Positions 1 to 12,597 of a stretch of 64,000 bases of DNA are shown piece by piece. Every line of letters starts with the position of its first letter. The stretch's first letter is position 1. Location: positions 930,001 to 994,000 of the forward strand of contig JAVYIG010000035.1 in NCBI GenBank assembly GCA_035222895.1, read 5' to 3'. Origin of the DNA: Strongylocentrotus droebachiensis. Taxonomy: Eukaryota > Echinodermata > Echinoidea > Camarodonta > Strongylocentrotidae. The translations under genes and the position numbers were made by a program. A model generated the notes under the pieces. That model was given only the letters and a program-made list of their open reading frames with translations. It searched no databases and was not told the DNA's origin.

Positions 1-116
1 CAAAGTGGGGCATAGATAAGATTCTGCATGTGATATCTTGCTGTAGGACTGGATGTTTAACCGTTTTATGTCATCCAAGGGATTTGATCAAGAACTGCGA
101 CCGATTCTTTCAAAGC

Positions 117-278
117 ATACTTACCTGGCGCAGGGGTCGCATTGATCAAGAAGGATGCACCCCCAGGGCGAGGCTTGCCATTGCACTCCGGCTCGCTGAA
201 CCTTGCGATTCCCCCAAACGTGGGGAACTCGGGCGTATTATTTATGGTAGCGGAGATCTGCGTTCGCGCTATCTCCTA
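117..278 (+). ncRNA. U1: U1 snRNA, copy 1
   Basis: First U1 gene. The base after the proposed 3' end is T (CCTATAAAACG) where later copies have C. Its downstream spacer is atypical: GAATCTGGC and a CCGTTTTTACTCAG tract are seen only here, and it combines ACAAAAATT with GTAACTATTTC. Distance to next U1 is 1,123 bp. Confidence 0.98.
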
Positions 279-948
279 TAAAACGAATGTAAAGAAAAGT
301 AAATAAGTTGTCCTTTGTAAGTTCTACGCCTCTCATTCACACCCAAATCAAAACTTTGATGTGTGCAACATATCTATCTCTCCAAGCTCGAGATGTCCCA
401 TTGTCAACAAATTAAAGATCGAGTTCGAGAATTAAGACTATTGCCTATTGGCCTAGACCTCCTTCACCATTCCAATTGTCATTTTCATCTATTATATAGA
501 GGTAAACAAAAATTAAATCGAAACCTGTTCACTTTCCTTTGCATTCGAGACGTCTATTGCTGAGGGTAGCTACATCGACTGGTTCTTGATATTTGACGTG
601 CGGTGTGAGAATGTGAAATGGTATCAAAAAATGCAAAATAAACTGTGCAAATTGCATTGAGTTAATGGCAAAGAGGACAATTTTTTTCACAAACTTTATT
701 AACGCACTTAAAGACATATTCGCAGGAAGCCTCTTGTGCATCTGTAATGGGTTTTGTTTTCATGAATAATAAATGATAAAAACAATATGTTTCGAAAGAG
801 GTTGTGAACACATCTGCCTTTGCCGAATCTGGCTCCTCGAGGTTTTTTACTGGCTGCCCGACCAAAGGATACAATCGTTTTGCTGATTTTCGTATGACGC
901 TATTGTTATTTAAATCCGTGACGTCCAAGTATCTGCATTGTTAAATTC

Positions 949-960
949 ATGAATATGCAC
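949..960. promoter_or_regulatory. Octamer-dimer-like motif in spacer (candidate distal element)
   Basis: ATGAATATGCAC, about 290 bp upstream of U1 copy 2, resembles a palindromic POU/Oct dimer site (ATGCATATGCAT) with two differences. In vertebrates the distal enhancer of snRNA genes uses octamer-type sites near -220; a similar role here is inference only. The motif is present at the same place in the units I looked at. Confidence 0.25.
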
Positions 961-1178
961 CCTATCAACAATACCGTTTTTACTCAGTCATATGCTGCGG
1001 CCTTATTTTGAAAGAGTGTAACTATTTCTTCCGGAATTGTGATATTTCAAGAGGGATGGCCAAGAAAATGACGGCCATCTGTAGGATCACTTTCATAGTG
1101 CCAAGAAACTGCAGTCACACCTCCAAAGTGGGGCATAGATGAGATTCTGCATGTGATATCTTGCTGTAGGACTGGATG

Positions 1179-1198
1179 TTTAACCGTTTTATGTCATC
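1179..1198 (+). promoter_or_regulatory. Candidate proximal sequence element of U1 (representative copy 2)
   Basis: The segment at -61 to -42, covering TTAACCGTTTTATGTCAT, lies where the essential proximal element of Pol II snRNA genes is expected. No TATA box is visible near -25 (AACTGCGAC), which fits a Pol II rather than a Pol III snRNA promoter. It is constant across the array except for an A-to-T change at -58 in copies 9 and 12. The assignment rests on position and conservation, not on a known consensus match. Confidence 0.45.
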
Positions 1199-1239
1199 CA
1201 AGGGATTTGATCAAGAACTGCGACCGATTCTTTCAAAGC

Positions 1240-1401
1240 ATACTTACCTGGCGCAGGGGTCGCATTGATCAAGAAGGATGCACCCCCAGGGCGAGGCTTG
1301 CCATTGCACTCCGGCTCGCTGAACCTTGCGATTCCCCCAAACGTGGGGAACTCGGGCGTATTATTTATGGTAGCGGAGATCTGCGTTCGCGCTATCTCCT
1401 A
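1240..1401 (+). ncRNA. U1: U1 snRNA, copy 2 (reference copy)
   Basis: RNA of the U1 snRNP, which pairs with 5' splice sites in the nucleus. Visible parts, numbered from +1: 5' end ATACTTACCTG for splice-site pairing; stem-loop 1 with U1-70K loop GATCAAGAAGG (28-38); stem-loop 2 with U1A loop ATTGCACTCC (64-73); stem-loop 3 (about 90-115) with stem TTCCCC/GGGGAA; Sm site ATTTATGG (124-131); stem-loop 4 (136-160) with a TTCG tetraloop. Length of 162 nt against 164 in human, with the 3' end set at CTCCTA after stem 4 by analogy. The sequence differs from human mainly in compensated stem positions. 1,121 bp to the next copy. Confidence 0.99.
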
Positions 1402-1411
1402 CAAAACGAAT

Positions 1412-1424
1412 GTAAAGAAAAGTA
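1412..1424 (+). terminator. Candidate U1 3' box (representative copy 2)
   Basis: GTAAAGAAAAGTA begins 11 nt after the mature U1 3' end and loosely matches the snRNA 3' box consensus GTTTN0-3AAARNNAGA that directs Integrator-dependent 3' processing. The A-rich tract is conserved after every U1 copy. The match is imperfect, so this is a positional call. Confidence 0.4.
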
Positions 1425-2360
1425 AATAAGTTGTCCTTTGTAAGTTCTACGCCTCTCATTCACACCCAAATCAAAACTTTGATGTGTGCAACATATCTAT
1501 CTCTCCAAGTTCGAGATGTCCCATTGTCAACAAATTAAAGATCGAGTTCGAGAATTAAGACTATTGCCTATTGGCCTAGACCTCCTTCACCATTCCAATT
1601 GTCATTTTCATCTATTATATAGAGGTAAACACAAATTAAATCGAAACCTGTTCACTTTCCTTTGCATTCGAGACGTCTATTGCTGAGGGTAGCTACATCG
1701 ACTGGTTCTTGATATTTGACGTGCGGTGTGAGAATGTGAAATGGTATCAAAAAATGCAAAATAAACTGTGCAAATTGCATTGAGTTAATGGCAAAGAGGA
1801 CAATTTTTTTCACAAACTTTATTAACGCACTTAAAGACATATTCGCAGGAAGCCTCTTGTGCATCTGTAATGGGTTTTGTTTTCATGAATAATAAATGAT
1901 AAAAACAATATGTTTCAAAAGAGGTTGTGAACACATCTGCCTTTGCCGAATACGGCTCCTCGAGGTTTTTTACTGGCTGCCCGACCAAAGGATACAATCG
2001 TTTTGCTGATTTTCGTATGACGCTATTGTTATTTAAATCCGTGACGTCCAAGTATCTGCATTGTTAAATTCATGAATATGCACCCTATCAACAATACCGT
2101 TTACTCAGTCATATGCTGCGGCCTTATTTTGAAAGAGTGTACCTATTTCTTCCGGAATTGTGATATTTCAAGAGGGATGGCCAAGAAAATGACGGCCATC
2201 TGTAGGATCACTTTCATAGTGCCAAGAAACTGCAGTCACACCTCCAAAGTGGGGCATAGATGAGATTCTGCATGTGATATCTTGCTGTAGGACTGGATGT
2301 TTAACCGTTTTATGTCATCCAAGGGATTTGATCAAGAACTGCGACCGATTCTTTCAAAGC

Positions 2361-2522
2361 ATACTTACCTGGCGCAGGGGTCGCATTGATCAAGAAGGAT
2401 GCACCCCCAGGGCGAGGCTTGCCATTGCACTCCGGCTCGCTGAACCTTGCTATTCCCCCAAACGTGGGGAACTCGGGCGTATTATTTATGGTAGCGGAGA
2501 TCTGCGTTCGCGCTATCTCCTA
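2361..2522 (+). ncRNA. U1: U1 snRNA, copy 3 (G91T)
   Basis: Carries G91T (CCTTGCTATTCC), predicted to break the G91-C114 pair at the base of stem-loop 3. Unlike the other G91T copies it lacks the 7-bp deletion downstream, so it may resemble the form from which they arose. 1,121 bp to the next copy. Confidence 0.98.
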
Positions 2523-3481
2523 CAAAACGAATGTAAAGAAAAGTAAATAAGTTGTCCTTTGTAAGTTCTACGCCTCTCATTCACACCCAAATCAAAACTT
2601 TGATGTGTGCAACATATCTATCTCTCCAAGTTCGAGATGTCCCATTGTCAACAAATTAAAGATCGAGTTCGAGAATTAAGACTATTGCCTATTGGCCTAG
2701 ACCTCCTTCACCATTCCAATTGTCATTTTCATCTATTATATAGAGGTAAACACAAATTAAATCGAAACCTGTTCACTTTCCTTTGCATTCGAGACGTCTA
2801 TTGCTGAGGGTAGCTACATCGACTGGTTCTTGATATTTGACGTGCGGTGTGAGAATGTGAAATGGTATCAAAAAATGCAAAATAAACTGTGCAAATTGCA
2901 TTGAGTTAATGGCAAAGAGGACAATTTTTTTCACAAACTTTATTAACGCACTTAAAGACATATTCGCAGGAAGCCTCTTGTGCATCTGTAATGGGTTTTG
3001 TTTTCATGAATAATAAATGATAAAAACAATATGTTTCAAAAGAGGTTGTGAACACATCTGCCTTTGCCGAATACGGCTCCTCGAGGTTTTTTACTGGCTG
3101 CCCGACCAAAGGATACAATCGTTTTGCTGATTTTCGTATGACGCTATTGTTATTTAAATCCGTGACGTCCAAGTATCTGCATTGTTAAATTCATGAATAT
3201 GCACCCTATCAACAATACCGTTTACTCAGTCATATGCTGCGGCCTTATTTTGAAAGAGTGTACCTATTTCTTCCGGAATTGTGATATTTCAAGAGGGATG
3301 GCCAAGAAAATGACGGCCATCTGTAGGATCACTTTCATAGTGCCAAGAAACTGCAGTCACACCTCCAAAGTGGGGCATAGATGAGATTCTGCATGTGATA
3401 TCTTGCTGTAGGACTGGATGTTTAACCGTTTTATGTCATCCAAGGGATTTGATCAAGAACTGCGACCGATTCTTTCAAAGC

Positions 3482-3643
3482 ATACTTACCTGGCGCAGGG
3501 GTCGCATTGATCAAGAAGGATGCACCCCCAGGGCGAGGCTTGCCATTGCACTCCGGCTCGCTGAACCTTGCTATTCCCCCAAACGTGGGGAACTCGGGCG
3601 TATTATTTATGGTAGCGGAGATCTGCGTTCGCGCTATCTCCTA
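3482..3643 (+). ncRNA. U1: U1 snRNA, copy 4 (G91T)
   Basis: Carries G91T. The spacer has a 7-bp deletion (AAACAAGTTGTAAGTTC), shortening the unit to 1,114 bp, and the CACTATG/AACAAATC marker pair. First member of the block order G91T, G136C, C78A, G91T that recurs twice later in the window. Confidence 0.98.
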
Positions 3644-4595
3644 CAAAACGAATGTAAAGAAAAGTAAACAAGTTGTAAGTTCTACGCCTCTCATTCACAC
3701 CCAAATCAAAACTTTGATGTGTGCAACATATCTATCTCTCCAAGCTCGAGATGTCCCATTGTCAACAAATTAAAGATCGAGTTCGAGAATTAAGACTATT
3801 GCCTATTGGCCTAGACCTCCTTCACCATTCCAATTGTCATTTTCATCTATTATATAGAGGTAAACACAAATTAAATTGAAACCTGTTCACTTTCCTTTGC
3901 ATTCGAGACGTCTATTGCTGAGGGTAGCTACATCGACTGGTTCTTGATATTTGACGTGCGGTGTGAGAATGTGAAATGGTATCAAAAAATGCAAAATAAA
4001 CTGTGCAAATTGCATTGAGTTAATGGCAAAGAGGACAATTTTTTTCACAAACTTTATTAACGCACTTAAAGACATATTCGCAGGAAGCCTCTTGTGCATC
4101 TGTAATGGGTTTTGTTTTCATGAATAATAAATGATAAAAACACTATGTTTCAAAAGAGGTTGTGAACAAATCTGCCTTTGCCGAATACGGCTCCTCGAGG
4201 TTTTTTACTGGCTGCCCGACCAAAGGATACAATCGTTTTGCTGATTTTCGTATGACGCTATTGTTATTTAAATCCGTGACGTCCAAGTATCTGCATTGTT
4301 AAATTCATGAATATGCACCCTATCAACAATACCGTTTACTCAGTCATATGCTGCGGCCTTATTTTGAAAGAGTGTACCTATTTCTTCCGGAATTGTGATA
4401 TTTCAAGAGGGATGGCCAAGAAAATGACGGCCATCTGTAGGATCACTTTCATAGTGCCAAGAAACTGCAGTCACACCTCCAAAGTGGGGCATAGATGAGA
4501 TTCTGCATGTGATATCTTGCTGTAGGACTGGATGTTTAACCGTTTTATGTCATCCAAGGGATTTGATCAAGAACTGCGACCGATTCTTTCAAAGC

Positions 4596-4757
4596 ATACT
4601 TACCTGGCGCAGGGGTCGCATTGATCAAGAAGGATGCACCCCCAGGGCGAGGCTTGCCATTGCACTCCGGCTCGCTGAACCTTGCGATTCCCCCAAACGT
4701 GGGGAACTCGGGCGTATTATTTATGGTAGCCGAGATCTGCGTTCGCGCTATCTCCTA
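4596..4757 (+). ncRNA. U1: U1 snRNA, copy 5 (G136C)
   Basis: Carries G136C (GGTAGCCGAG), which would turn the outermost G136-C160 pair of stem-loop 4 into a C-C mismatch, five bases after the Sm site. The other features are unchanged. Same variant in copies 19 and 30. Confidence 0.98.
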
Positions 4758-5716
4758 CAAAACGAATGTAAAGAAAAGTAAATAAGTTGTCCTTTGTAAG
4801 TTCTACGCCTCTCATTCACACCCAAATCAAAACTTTGATGTGTGCAACATATCTATCTCTCCAAGCTCGAGATGTCCCATTGTCAACAAATTAAAGATCG
4901 AGTTCGAGAATTAAGACTATTGCCTATTGGCCTAGACCTCCTTCACCATTCCAATTGTCATTTTCATCTATTATATAGAGGTAAACAAAAATTAAATTGA
5001 AACCTGTTCACTTTCCTTTGCATTCGAGACGTCTATTGCTGAGGGTAGCTACATCGACTGGTTCTTGATATTTGACGTGCGGTGTGAGAATGTGAAATGG
5101 TATCAAAAAATGCAAAATAAACTGTGCAAATTGCATTGAGTTAATGGCAAAGAGGACAATTTTTTTCACAAACTTTATTAACGCACTTAAAGACATATTC
5201 GCAGGAAGCCTCTTGTGCATCTGTAATGGGTTTTGTTTTCATGAATAATAAATGATAAAAACAATATGTTTCAAAAGAGGTTGTGAACACATCTGCCTTT
5301 GCCGAATACGGCTCCTCGAGGTTTTTTACTGGCTGCCCGACCAAAGGATACAATCGTTTTGCTGATTTTCGTATGACGCTATTGTTATTTAAATCCGTGA
5401 CGTCCAAGTATCTGCATTGTTAAATTCATGAATATGCACCCTATCAACAATACCGTTTACTCAGTCATATGCTGCGGCCTTATTTTGAAAGAGTGTACCT
5501 ATTTCTTCCGGAATTGTGATATTTCAAGAGGGATGGCCAAGAAAATGACGGCCATCTGTAGGATCACTTTCATAGTGCCAAGAAACTGCAGTCACACCTC
5601 CAAAGTGGGGCATAGAAGAGATTCTGCATGTGATATCTTGCTGTAGGACTGGATGTTTAACCGTTTTATGTCATCCAAGGGATTTGATCAAGAACTGCGA
5701 CCGATTCTTTCAAAGC

Positions 5717-5878
5717 ATACTTACCTGGCGCAGGGGTCGCATTGATCAAGAAGGATGCACCCCCAGGGCGAGGCTTGCCATTGCACTCCGGCTAGCTGAA
5801 CCTTGCGATTCCCCCAAACGTGGGGAACTCGGGCGTATTATTTATGGTAGCGGAGATCTGCGTTCGCGCTATCTCCTA
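5717..5878 (+). ncRNA. U1: U1 snRNA, copy 6 (C78A)
   Basis: Carries C78A (CCGGCTAGCTG) on the 3' side of stem-loop 2. In my pairing this replaces a U59-C78 mismatch with a U-A pair and leaves the U1A loop intact. The upstream sequence has CATAGAAGAG in place of CATAGATGAG. Confidence 0.98.
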
Positions 5879-6837
5879 CAAAACGAATGTAAAGAAAAGT
5901 AAATAAGTTGTCCTTTGTAAGTTCTACGCCTCTCATTCACACCCAAATCAAAACTTTGATGTGTGCAACATATCTATCTCTCCAAGCTCGAGATGTCCCA
6001 TTGTCAACAAATTAAAGATCGAGTTCGAGAATTAAGACTATTGCCTATTGGCCTAGACCTCCTTCACCATTCCAATTGTCATTTTCATCTATTATATAGA
6101 GGTAAACACAAATTAAATTGAAACCTGTTCACTTTCCTTTGCATTCGAGACGTCTATTGCTGAGGGTAGCTACATCGACTGGTTCTTGATATTTGACGTG
6201 CGGTGTGAGAATGTGAAATGGTATCAAAAAATGCAAAATAAACTGTGCAAATTGCATTGAGTTAATGGCAAAGAGGACAATTTTTTTCACAAACTTTATT
6301 AACGCACTTAAAGACATATTCGCAGGAAGCCTCTTGTGCATCTGTAATGGGTTTTGTTTTCATGAATAATAAATGATAAAAACAATATGTTTCAAAAGAG
6401 GTTGTGAACACATCTGCCTTTGCCGAATACGGCTCCTCGAGGTTTTTTACTGGCTGCCCGACCAAAGGATACAATCGTTTTGCTGATTTTCGTATGACGC
6501 TATTGTTATTTAAATCCGTGACGTCCAAGTATCTGCATTGTTAAATTCATGAATATGCACCCTATCAACAATACCGTTTACTCAGTCATATGCTGCGGCC
6601 TTATTTTGAAAGAGTGTACCTATTTCTTCCGGAATTGTGATATTTCAAGAGGGATGGCCAAGAAAATGACGGCCATCTGTAGGATCACTTTCATAGTGCC
6701 AAGAAACTGCAGTCACACCTCCAAAGTGGGGCATAGATGAGATTCTGCATGTGATATCTTGCTGTAGGACTGGATGTTTAACCGTTTTATGTCATCCAAG
6801 GGATTTGATCAAGAACTGCGACCGATTCTTTCAAAGC

Positions 6838-6999
6838 ATACTTACCTGGCGCAGGGGTCGCATTGATCAAGAAGGATGCACCCCCAGGGCGAGGCTTGCC
6901 ATTGCACTCCGGCTCGCTGAACCTTGCTATTCCCCCAAACGTGGGGAACTCGGGCGTATTATTTATGGTAGCGGAGATCTGCGTTCGCGCTATCTCCTA
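6838..6999 (+). ncRNA. U1: U1 snRNA, copy 7 (G91T)
   Basis: Carries G91T with the linked 7-bp spacer deletion (1,114 bp to the next copy). Closes the first G91T, G136C, C78A, G91T block. Confidence 0.98.
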
Positions 7000-7951
7000 C
7001 AAAACGAATGTAAAGAAAAGTAAACAAGTTGTAAGTTCTACGCCTCTCATTCACACCCAAATCAAAACTTTGATGTGTGCAACATATCTATCTCTCCAAG
7101 CTCGAGATGTCCCATTGTCAACAAATTAAAGATCGAGTTCGAGAATTAAGACTATTGCCTATTGGCCTAGACCTCCTTCACCATTCCAATTGTCATTTTC
7201 ATCTATTATATAGAGGTAAACACAAATTAAATTGAAACCTGTTCACTTTCCTTTGCATTCGAGACGTCTATTGCTGAGGGTAGCTACATCGACTGGTTCT
7301 TGATATTTGACGTGCGGTGTGAGAATGTGAAATGGTATCAAAAAATGCAAAATAAACTGTGCAAATTGCATTGAGTTAATGGCAAAGAGGACAATTTTTT
7401 TCACAAACTTTATTAACGCACTTAAAGACATATTCGCAGGAAGCCTCTTGTGCATCTGTAATGGGTTTTGTTTTCATGAATAATAAATGATAAAAACAAT
7501 ATGTTTCAAAAGAGGTTGTGAACACATCTGCCTTTGCCGAATACGGCTCCTCGAGGTTTTTTACTGGCTGCCCGACCAAAGGATACAATCGTTTTGCTGA
7601 TTTTCGTATGACGCTATTGTTATTTAAATCCGTGACGTCCAAGTATCTGCATTGTTAAATTCATGAATATGCACCCTATCAACAATACCGTTTACTCAGT
7701 CATATGCTGCGGCCTTATTTTGAAAGAGTGTACCTATTTCTTCCGGAATTGTGATATTTCAAGAGGGATGGCCAAGAAAATGACGGCCATCTGTAGGATC
7801 ACTTTCATAGTGCCAAGAAACTGCAGTCACACCTCCAAAGTGGGGCATAGAAGAGATTCTGCATGTGATATCTTGCTGTAGGGCTGGATGTTTAACCGTT
7901 TTATGTCATCCAAGGGATTTGATCAAGAACTGCGACCGATTCTTTCAAAGC

Positions 7952-8113
7952 ATACTTACCTGGCGCAGGGGTCGCATTGATCAAGAAGGATGCACCCCCA
8001 GGGCGAGGCTTGCCATTGCACTCCGGCTAGCTGAACCTTGCGATTCCCCCAAACGTGGGGAACTCGGGCGTATTATTTATGGTAGCGGAGATCTGCGTTC
8101 GCGCTATCTCCTA
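7952..8113 (+). ncRNA. U1: U1 snRNA, copy 8 (C78A)
   Basis: Carries C78A, and its promoter has a private A-to-G change at -69 (GTAGGGCTGG). The spacer has a shortened T-run and the CACTATG/AACAAATC markers; unit 1,120 bp. The spacer after it starts the first copy of a 3-unit duplication. Confidence 0.98.
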
Positions 8114-9071
8114 CAAAACGAATGTAAAGAAAAGTAAATAAGTTGTCCTTTGTAAGTTCTACGCCTCTCATTCACACCCAAATCAAAACTTTGATGTGTG
8201 CAACATATCTATCTCTCCAAGCTCGAGATGTCCCATTGTCAACAAATTAAAGATCGAGTTCGAGAATTAAGACTATTGCCTATTGGCCTAGACCTCCTTC
8301 ACCATTCCAATTGTCATTTTCATCTATTATATAGAGGTAAACACAAATTAAATTGAAACCTGTTCACTTTCCTTTGCATTCGAGACGTCTATTGCTGAGG
8401 GTAGCTACATCGACTGGTTCTTGATATTTGACGTGCGGTGTGAGAATGTGAAATGGTATCAAAAAATGCAAAATAAACTGTGCAAATTGCATTGAGTTAA
8501 TGGCAAAGAGGACAATTTTTTCACAAACTTTATTAACGCACTTAAAGACATATTCGCAGGAAGCCTCTTGTGCATCTGTAATGGGTTTTGTTTTCATGAA
8601 TAATAAATGATAAAAACACTATGTTTCAAAAGAGGTTGTGAACAAATCTGCCTTTGCCGAATACGGCTCCTCGAGGTTTTTTACTGGCTGCCCGACCAAA
8701 GGATACAATCGTTTTGCTGATTTTCGTATGACGCTATTGTTATTTAAATCCGTGACGTCCAAGTATCTGCATTGTTAAATTCATGAATATGCACCCTATC
8801 AACAATACCGTTTACTCAGTCATATGCTGCGGCCTTATTTTGAAAGAGTGTACCTATTTCTTCCGGAATTGTGATATTTCAAGAGGGATGGCCAAGAAAA
8901 TGACGGCCATCTGTAGGATCACTTTCATAGTGCCAAGAAACTGCAGTCACACCTCCAAAGTGGGGCATAGATGAGATTCTGCATGTGATATCTTGCTGTA
9001 GGACTGGATGTTTTACCGTTTTATGTCATCCAAGGGATTTGATCAAGAACTGCGACCGATTCTTTCAAAGC

Positions 9072-9233
9072 ATACTTACCTGGCGCAGGGGTCGCATTGA
9101 TCAAGAAGGATGCACCCCCAGGGCGAGGCTTGCCATTGCACTCCGGCTCGCTGAACCTTGCGATTCCCCCAAACGTGGGGAACTCGGGCGTATTATTTAT
9201 GGTAGCGGAGATCTGCGTTCGCGCTATCTCCTA
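9072..9233 (+). ncRNA. U1: U1 snRNA, copy 9
   Basis: No change noticed in the RNA. The promoter has A-to-T at -58 (GTTTTACCG), inside the candidate proximal element; only copy 12 shares this. 1,121 bp to the next copy. Confidence 0.98.
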
Positions 9234-10192
9234 CAAAACGAATGTAAAGAAAAGTAAATAAGTTGTCCTTTGTAAGTTCTACGCCTCTCATTCACACCCA
9301 AATCAAAACTTTGATGTGTGCAACATATCTATCTCTCCAAGCTCGAGATGTCCCATTGTCAACAAATTAAAGATCGAGTTCGAGAATTAAGACTATTGCC
9401 TATTGGCCTAGACCTCCTTCACCATTCCAATTGTCATTTTCATCTATTATATAGAGGTAAACACAAATTAAATTGAAACCTGTTCACTTTCCTTTGCATT
9501 CGAGACGTCTATTGCTGAGGGTAGCTACATCGACTGGTTCTTGATATTTGACGTGCGGTGTGAGAATGTGAAATGGTATCAAAAAATGCAAAATAAACTG
9601 TGCAAATTGCATTGAGTTAATGGCAAAGAGGACAATTTTTTTCACAAACTTTATTAACGCACTTAAAGACATATTCGCAGGAAGCCTCTTGTGCATCTGT
9701 AATGGGTTTTGTTTTCATGAATAATAAATGATAAAAACAATATGTTTCAAAAGAGGTTGTGAACACATCTGCCTTTGCCGAATACGGCTCCTCGAGGTTT
9801 TTTACTGGCTGCCCGACCAAAGGATACAATCGTTTTGCTGATTTTCGTATGACGCTATTGTTATTTAAATCCGTGACGTCCAAGTATCTGCATTGTTAAA
9901 TTCATGAATATGCACCCTATCAACAATACCGTTTACTTAGTCATATGCTGCGGCCTTATTTTGAAAGAGTGTACCTATTTCTTCCGGAATTGTGATATTT
10001 CAAGAGGGATGGCCAAGAAAATGACGGCCATCTGTAGGATCACTTTCATAGTGCCAAGAAACTGCAGTCACACCTCCAAAGTGGGGCATAGATGAGATTC
10101 TGCATGTGATATCTTGCTGTAGGACTGGATGTTTAACCGTTTTATGTCATCCAAGGGATTTGATCAAGAACTGCGACCGATTCTTTCAAAGC

Positions 10193-10354
10193 ATACTTAC
10201 CTGGCGCAGGGGTCGCATTGATCAAGAAGGATGCACCCCCAGGGCGAGGCTTGCCATTGCACTCCGGCTCGCTGAACCTTGCGATTCCCCCAAACGTGGG
10301 GAACTCGGGCGTATTATTTATGGTAGCGGAGATCTGCGTTCGCGCTATCTCCTA
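10193..10354 (+). ncRNA. U1: U1 snRNA, copy 10
   Basis: No change noticed in the RNA. The spacer downstream carries TAATGAGTTTTG, GTAATTTAAAT and CCGTTTTTTCTCAG, giving a 1,123-bp unit. Confidence 0.98.
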
Positions 10355-11315
10355 CAAAACGAATGTAAAGAAAAGTAAATAAGTTGTCCTTTGTAAGTTC
10401 TACGCCTCTCATTCACACCCAAATCAAAACTTTGATGTGTGCAACATATCTATCTCTCCAAGTTCGAGATGTCCCATTGTCAACAAATTAAAGATCGAGT
10501 TCGAGAATTAAGACTATTGCCTATTGGCCTAGACCTCCTTCACCATTCCAATTGTCATTTTCATCTATTATATAGAGGTAAACACAAATTAAATTGAAAC
10601 CTGTTCACTTTCCTTTGCATTCGAGACGTCTATTGCTGAGGGTAGCTACATCGACTGGTTCTTGATATTTGACGTGCGGTGTGAGAATGTGAAATGGTAT
10701 CAAAAAATGCAAAATAAACTGTGCAAATTGCATTGAGTTAATGGCAAAGAGGACAATTTTTTTCACAAACTTTATTAACGCACTTAAAGACATATTCGCA
10801 GGAAGCCTCTTGTGCATCTGTAATGAGTTTTGTTTTCATGAATAATAAATGATAAAAACAATATGTTTCAAAAGAGGTTGTGAACACATCTGCCTTTGCC
10901 GAATCCGGCTCCTCGAGGTTTTTTACTGGCTGCCCGACCAAAGGATACAATCGTTTTGCTGATTTTCGTATGACGCTATTGTAATTTAAATCCGTGACGT
11001 CCAAGTATCTGCATTGTTAAATTCATGAATATGCACCCTATCAACAATACCGTTTTTTCTCAGTCATATGCTGCGGCCTTATTTTGAAAGAGTGTAACTA
11101 TTTCTTCCGGAATTGTGATATTTCAAGAGGGATGGCCAAGAAAATGACGGCCATCTGTAGGATCACTTTCATAGTGCCAAGAAACTGCAGTCACACCTCC
11201 AAAGTGGGGCATAGAAGAGATTCTGCATGTGATATCTTGCTGTAGGACTGGATGTTTAACCGTTTTATGTCATCCAAGGGATTTGATCAAGAACTGCGAC
11301 CGATTCTTTCAAAGC

Positions 11316-11477
11316 ATACTTACCTGGCGCAGGGGTCGCATTGATCAAGAAGGATGCACCCCCAGGGCGAGGCTTGCCATTGCACTCCGGCTCGCTGAAC
11401 CTTGCGATTCCCCCAAACGTGGGGAACTCGGGCGTATTATTTATGGTAGCGGAGATCTGCGTTCGCGCTATCTCCTA
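11316..11477 (+). ncRNA. U1: U1 snRNA, copy 11
   Basis: No change noticed in the RNA. Followed by a short T-run spacer matching that after copy 8; 1,120 bp to the next copy. Start of the second half of the 3-unit duplication. Confidence 0.98.
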
Positions 11478-12435
11478 CAAAACGAATGTAAAGAAAAGTA
11501 AATAAGTTGTCCTTTGTAAGTTCTACGCCTCTCATTCACACCCAAATCAAAACTTTGATGTGTGCAACATATCTATCTCTCCAAGCTCGAGATGTCCCAT
11601 TGTCAACAAATTAAAGATCGAGTTCGAGAATTAAGACTATTGCCTATTGGCCTAGACCTCCTTCACCATTCCAATTGTCATTTTCATCTATTATATAGAG
11701 GTAAACACAAATTAAATTGAAACCTGTTCACTTTCCTTTGCATTCGAGACGTCTATTGCTGAGGGTAGCTACATCGACTGGTTCTTGATATTTGACGTGC
11801 GGTGTGAGAATGTGAAATGGTATCAAAAAATGCAAAATAAACTGTGCAAATTGCATTGAGTTAATGGCAAAGAGGACAATTTTTTCACAAACTTTATTAA
11901 CGCACTTAAAGACATATTCGCAGGAAGCCTCTTGTGCATCTGTAATGGGTTTTGTTTTCATGAATAATAAATGATAAAAACACTATGTTTCAAAAGAGGT
12001 TGTGAACAAATCTGCCTTTGCCGAATACGGCTCCTCGAGGTTTTTTACTGGCTGCCCGACCAAAGGATACAATCGTTTTGCTGATTTTCGTATGACGCTA
12101 TTGTTATTTAAATCCGTGACGTCCAAGTATCTGCATTGTTAAATTCATGAATATGCACCCTATCAACAATACCGTTTACTCAGTCATATGCTGCGGCCTT
12201 ATTTTGAAAGAGTGTACCTATTTCTTCCGGAATTGTGATATTTCAAGAGGGATGGCCAAGAAAATGACGGCCATCTGTAGGATCACTTTCATAGTGCCAA
12301 GAAACTGCAGTCACACCTCCAAAGTGGGGCATAGATGAGATTCTGCATGTGATATCTTGCTGTAGGACTGGATGTTTTACCGTTTTATGTCATCCAAGGG
12401 ATTTGATCAAGAACTGCGACCGATTCTTTCAAAGC

Positions 12436-12597
12436 ATACTTACCTGGCGCAGGGGTCGCATTGATCAAGAAGGATGCACCCCCAGGGCGAGGCTTGCCAT
12501 TGCACTCCGGCTCGCTGAACCTTGCGATTCCCCCAAACGTGGGGAACTCGGGCGTATTATTTATGGTAGCGGAGATCTGCGTTCGCGCTATCTCCTA
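12436..12597 (+). ncRNA. U1: U1 snRNA, copy 12
   Basis: No change noticed in the RNA. Shares with copy 9 the A-to-T at -58 in the candidate proximal element, as expected of its duplicate 3,364 bp upstream. Confidence 0.98.

Noticed and set aside
280-1239. A second snRNA, tRNA or 5S rRNA gene in the spacer
   Set aside because: GAGTTCGAGAATT loosely recalls a B box, but no A box, cloverleaf, Sm site or 5S internal promoter was found.
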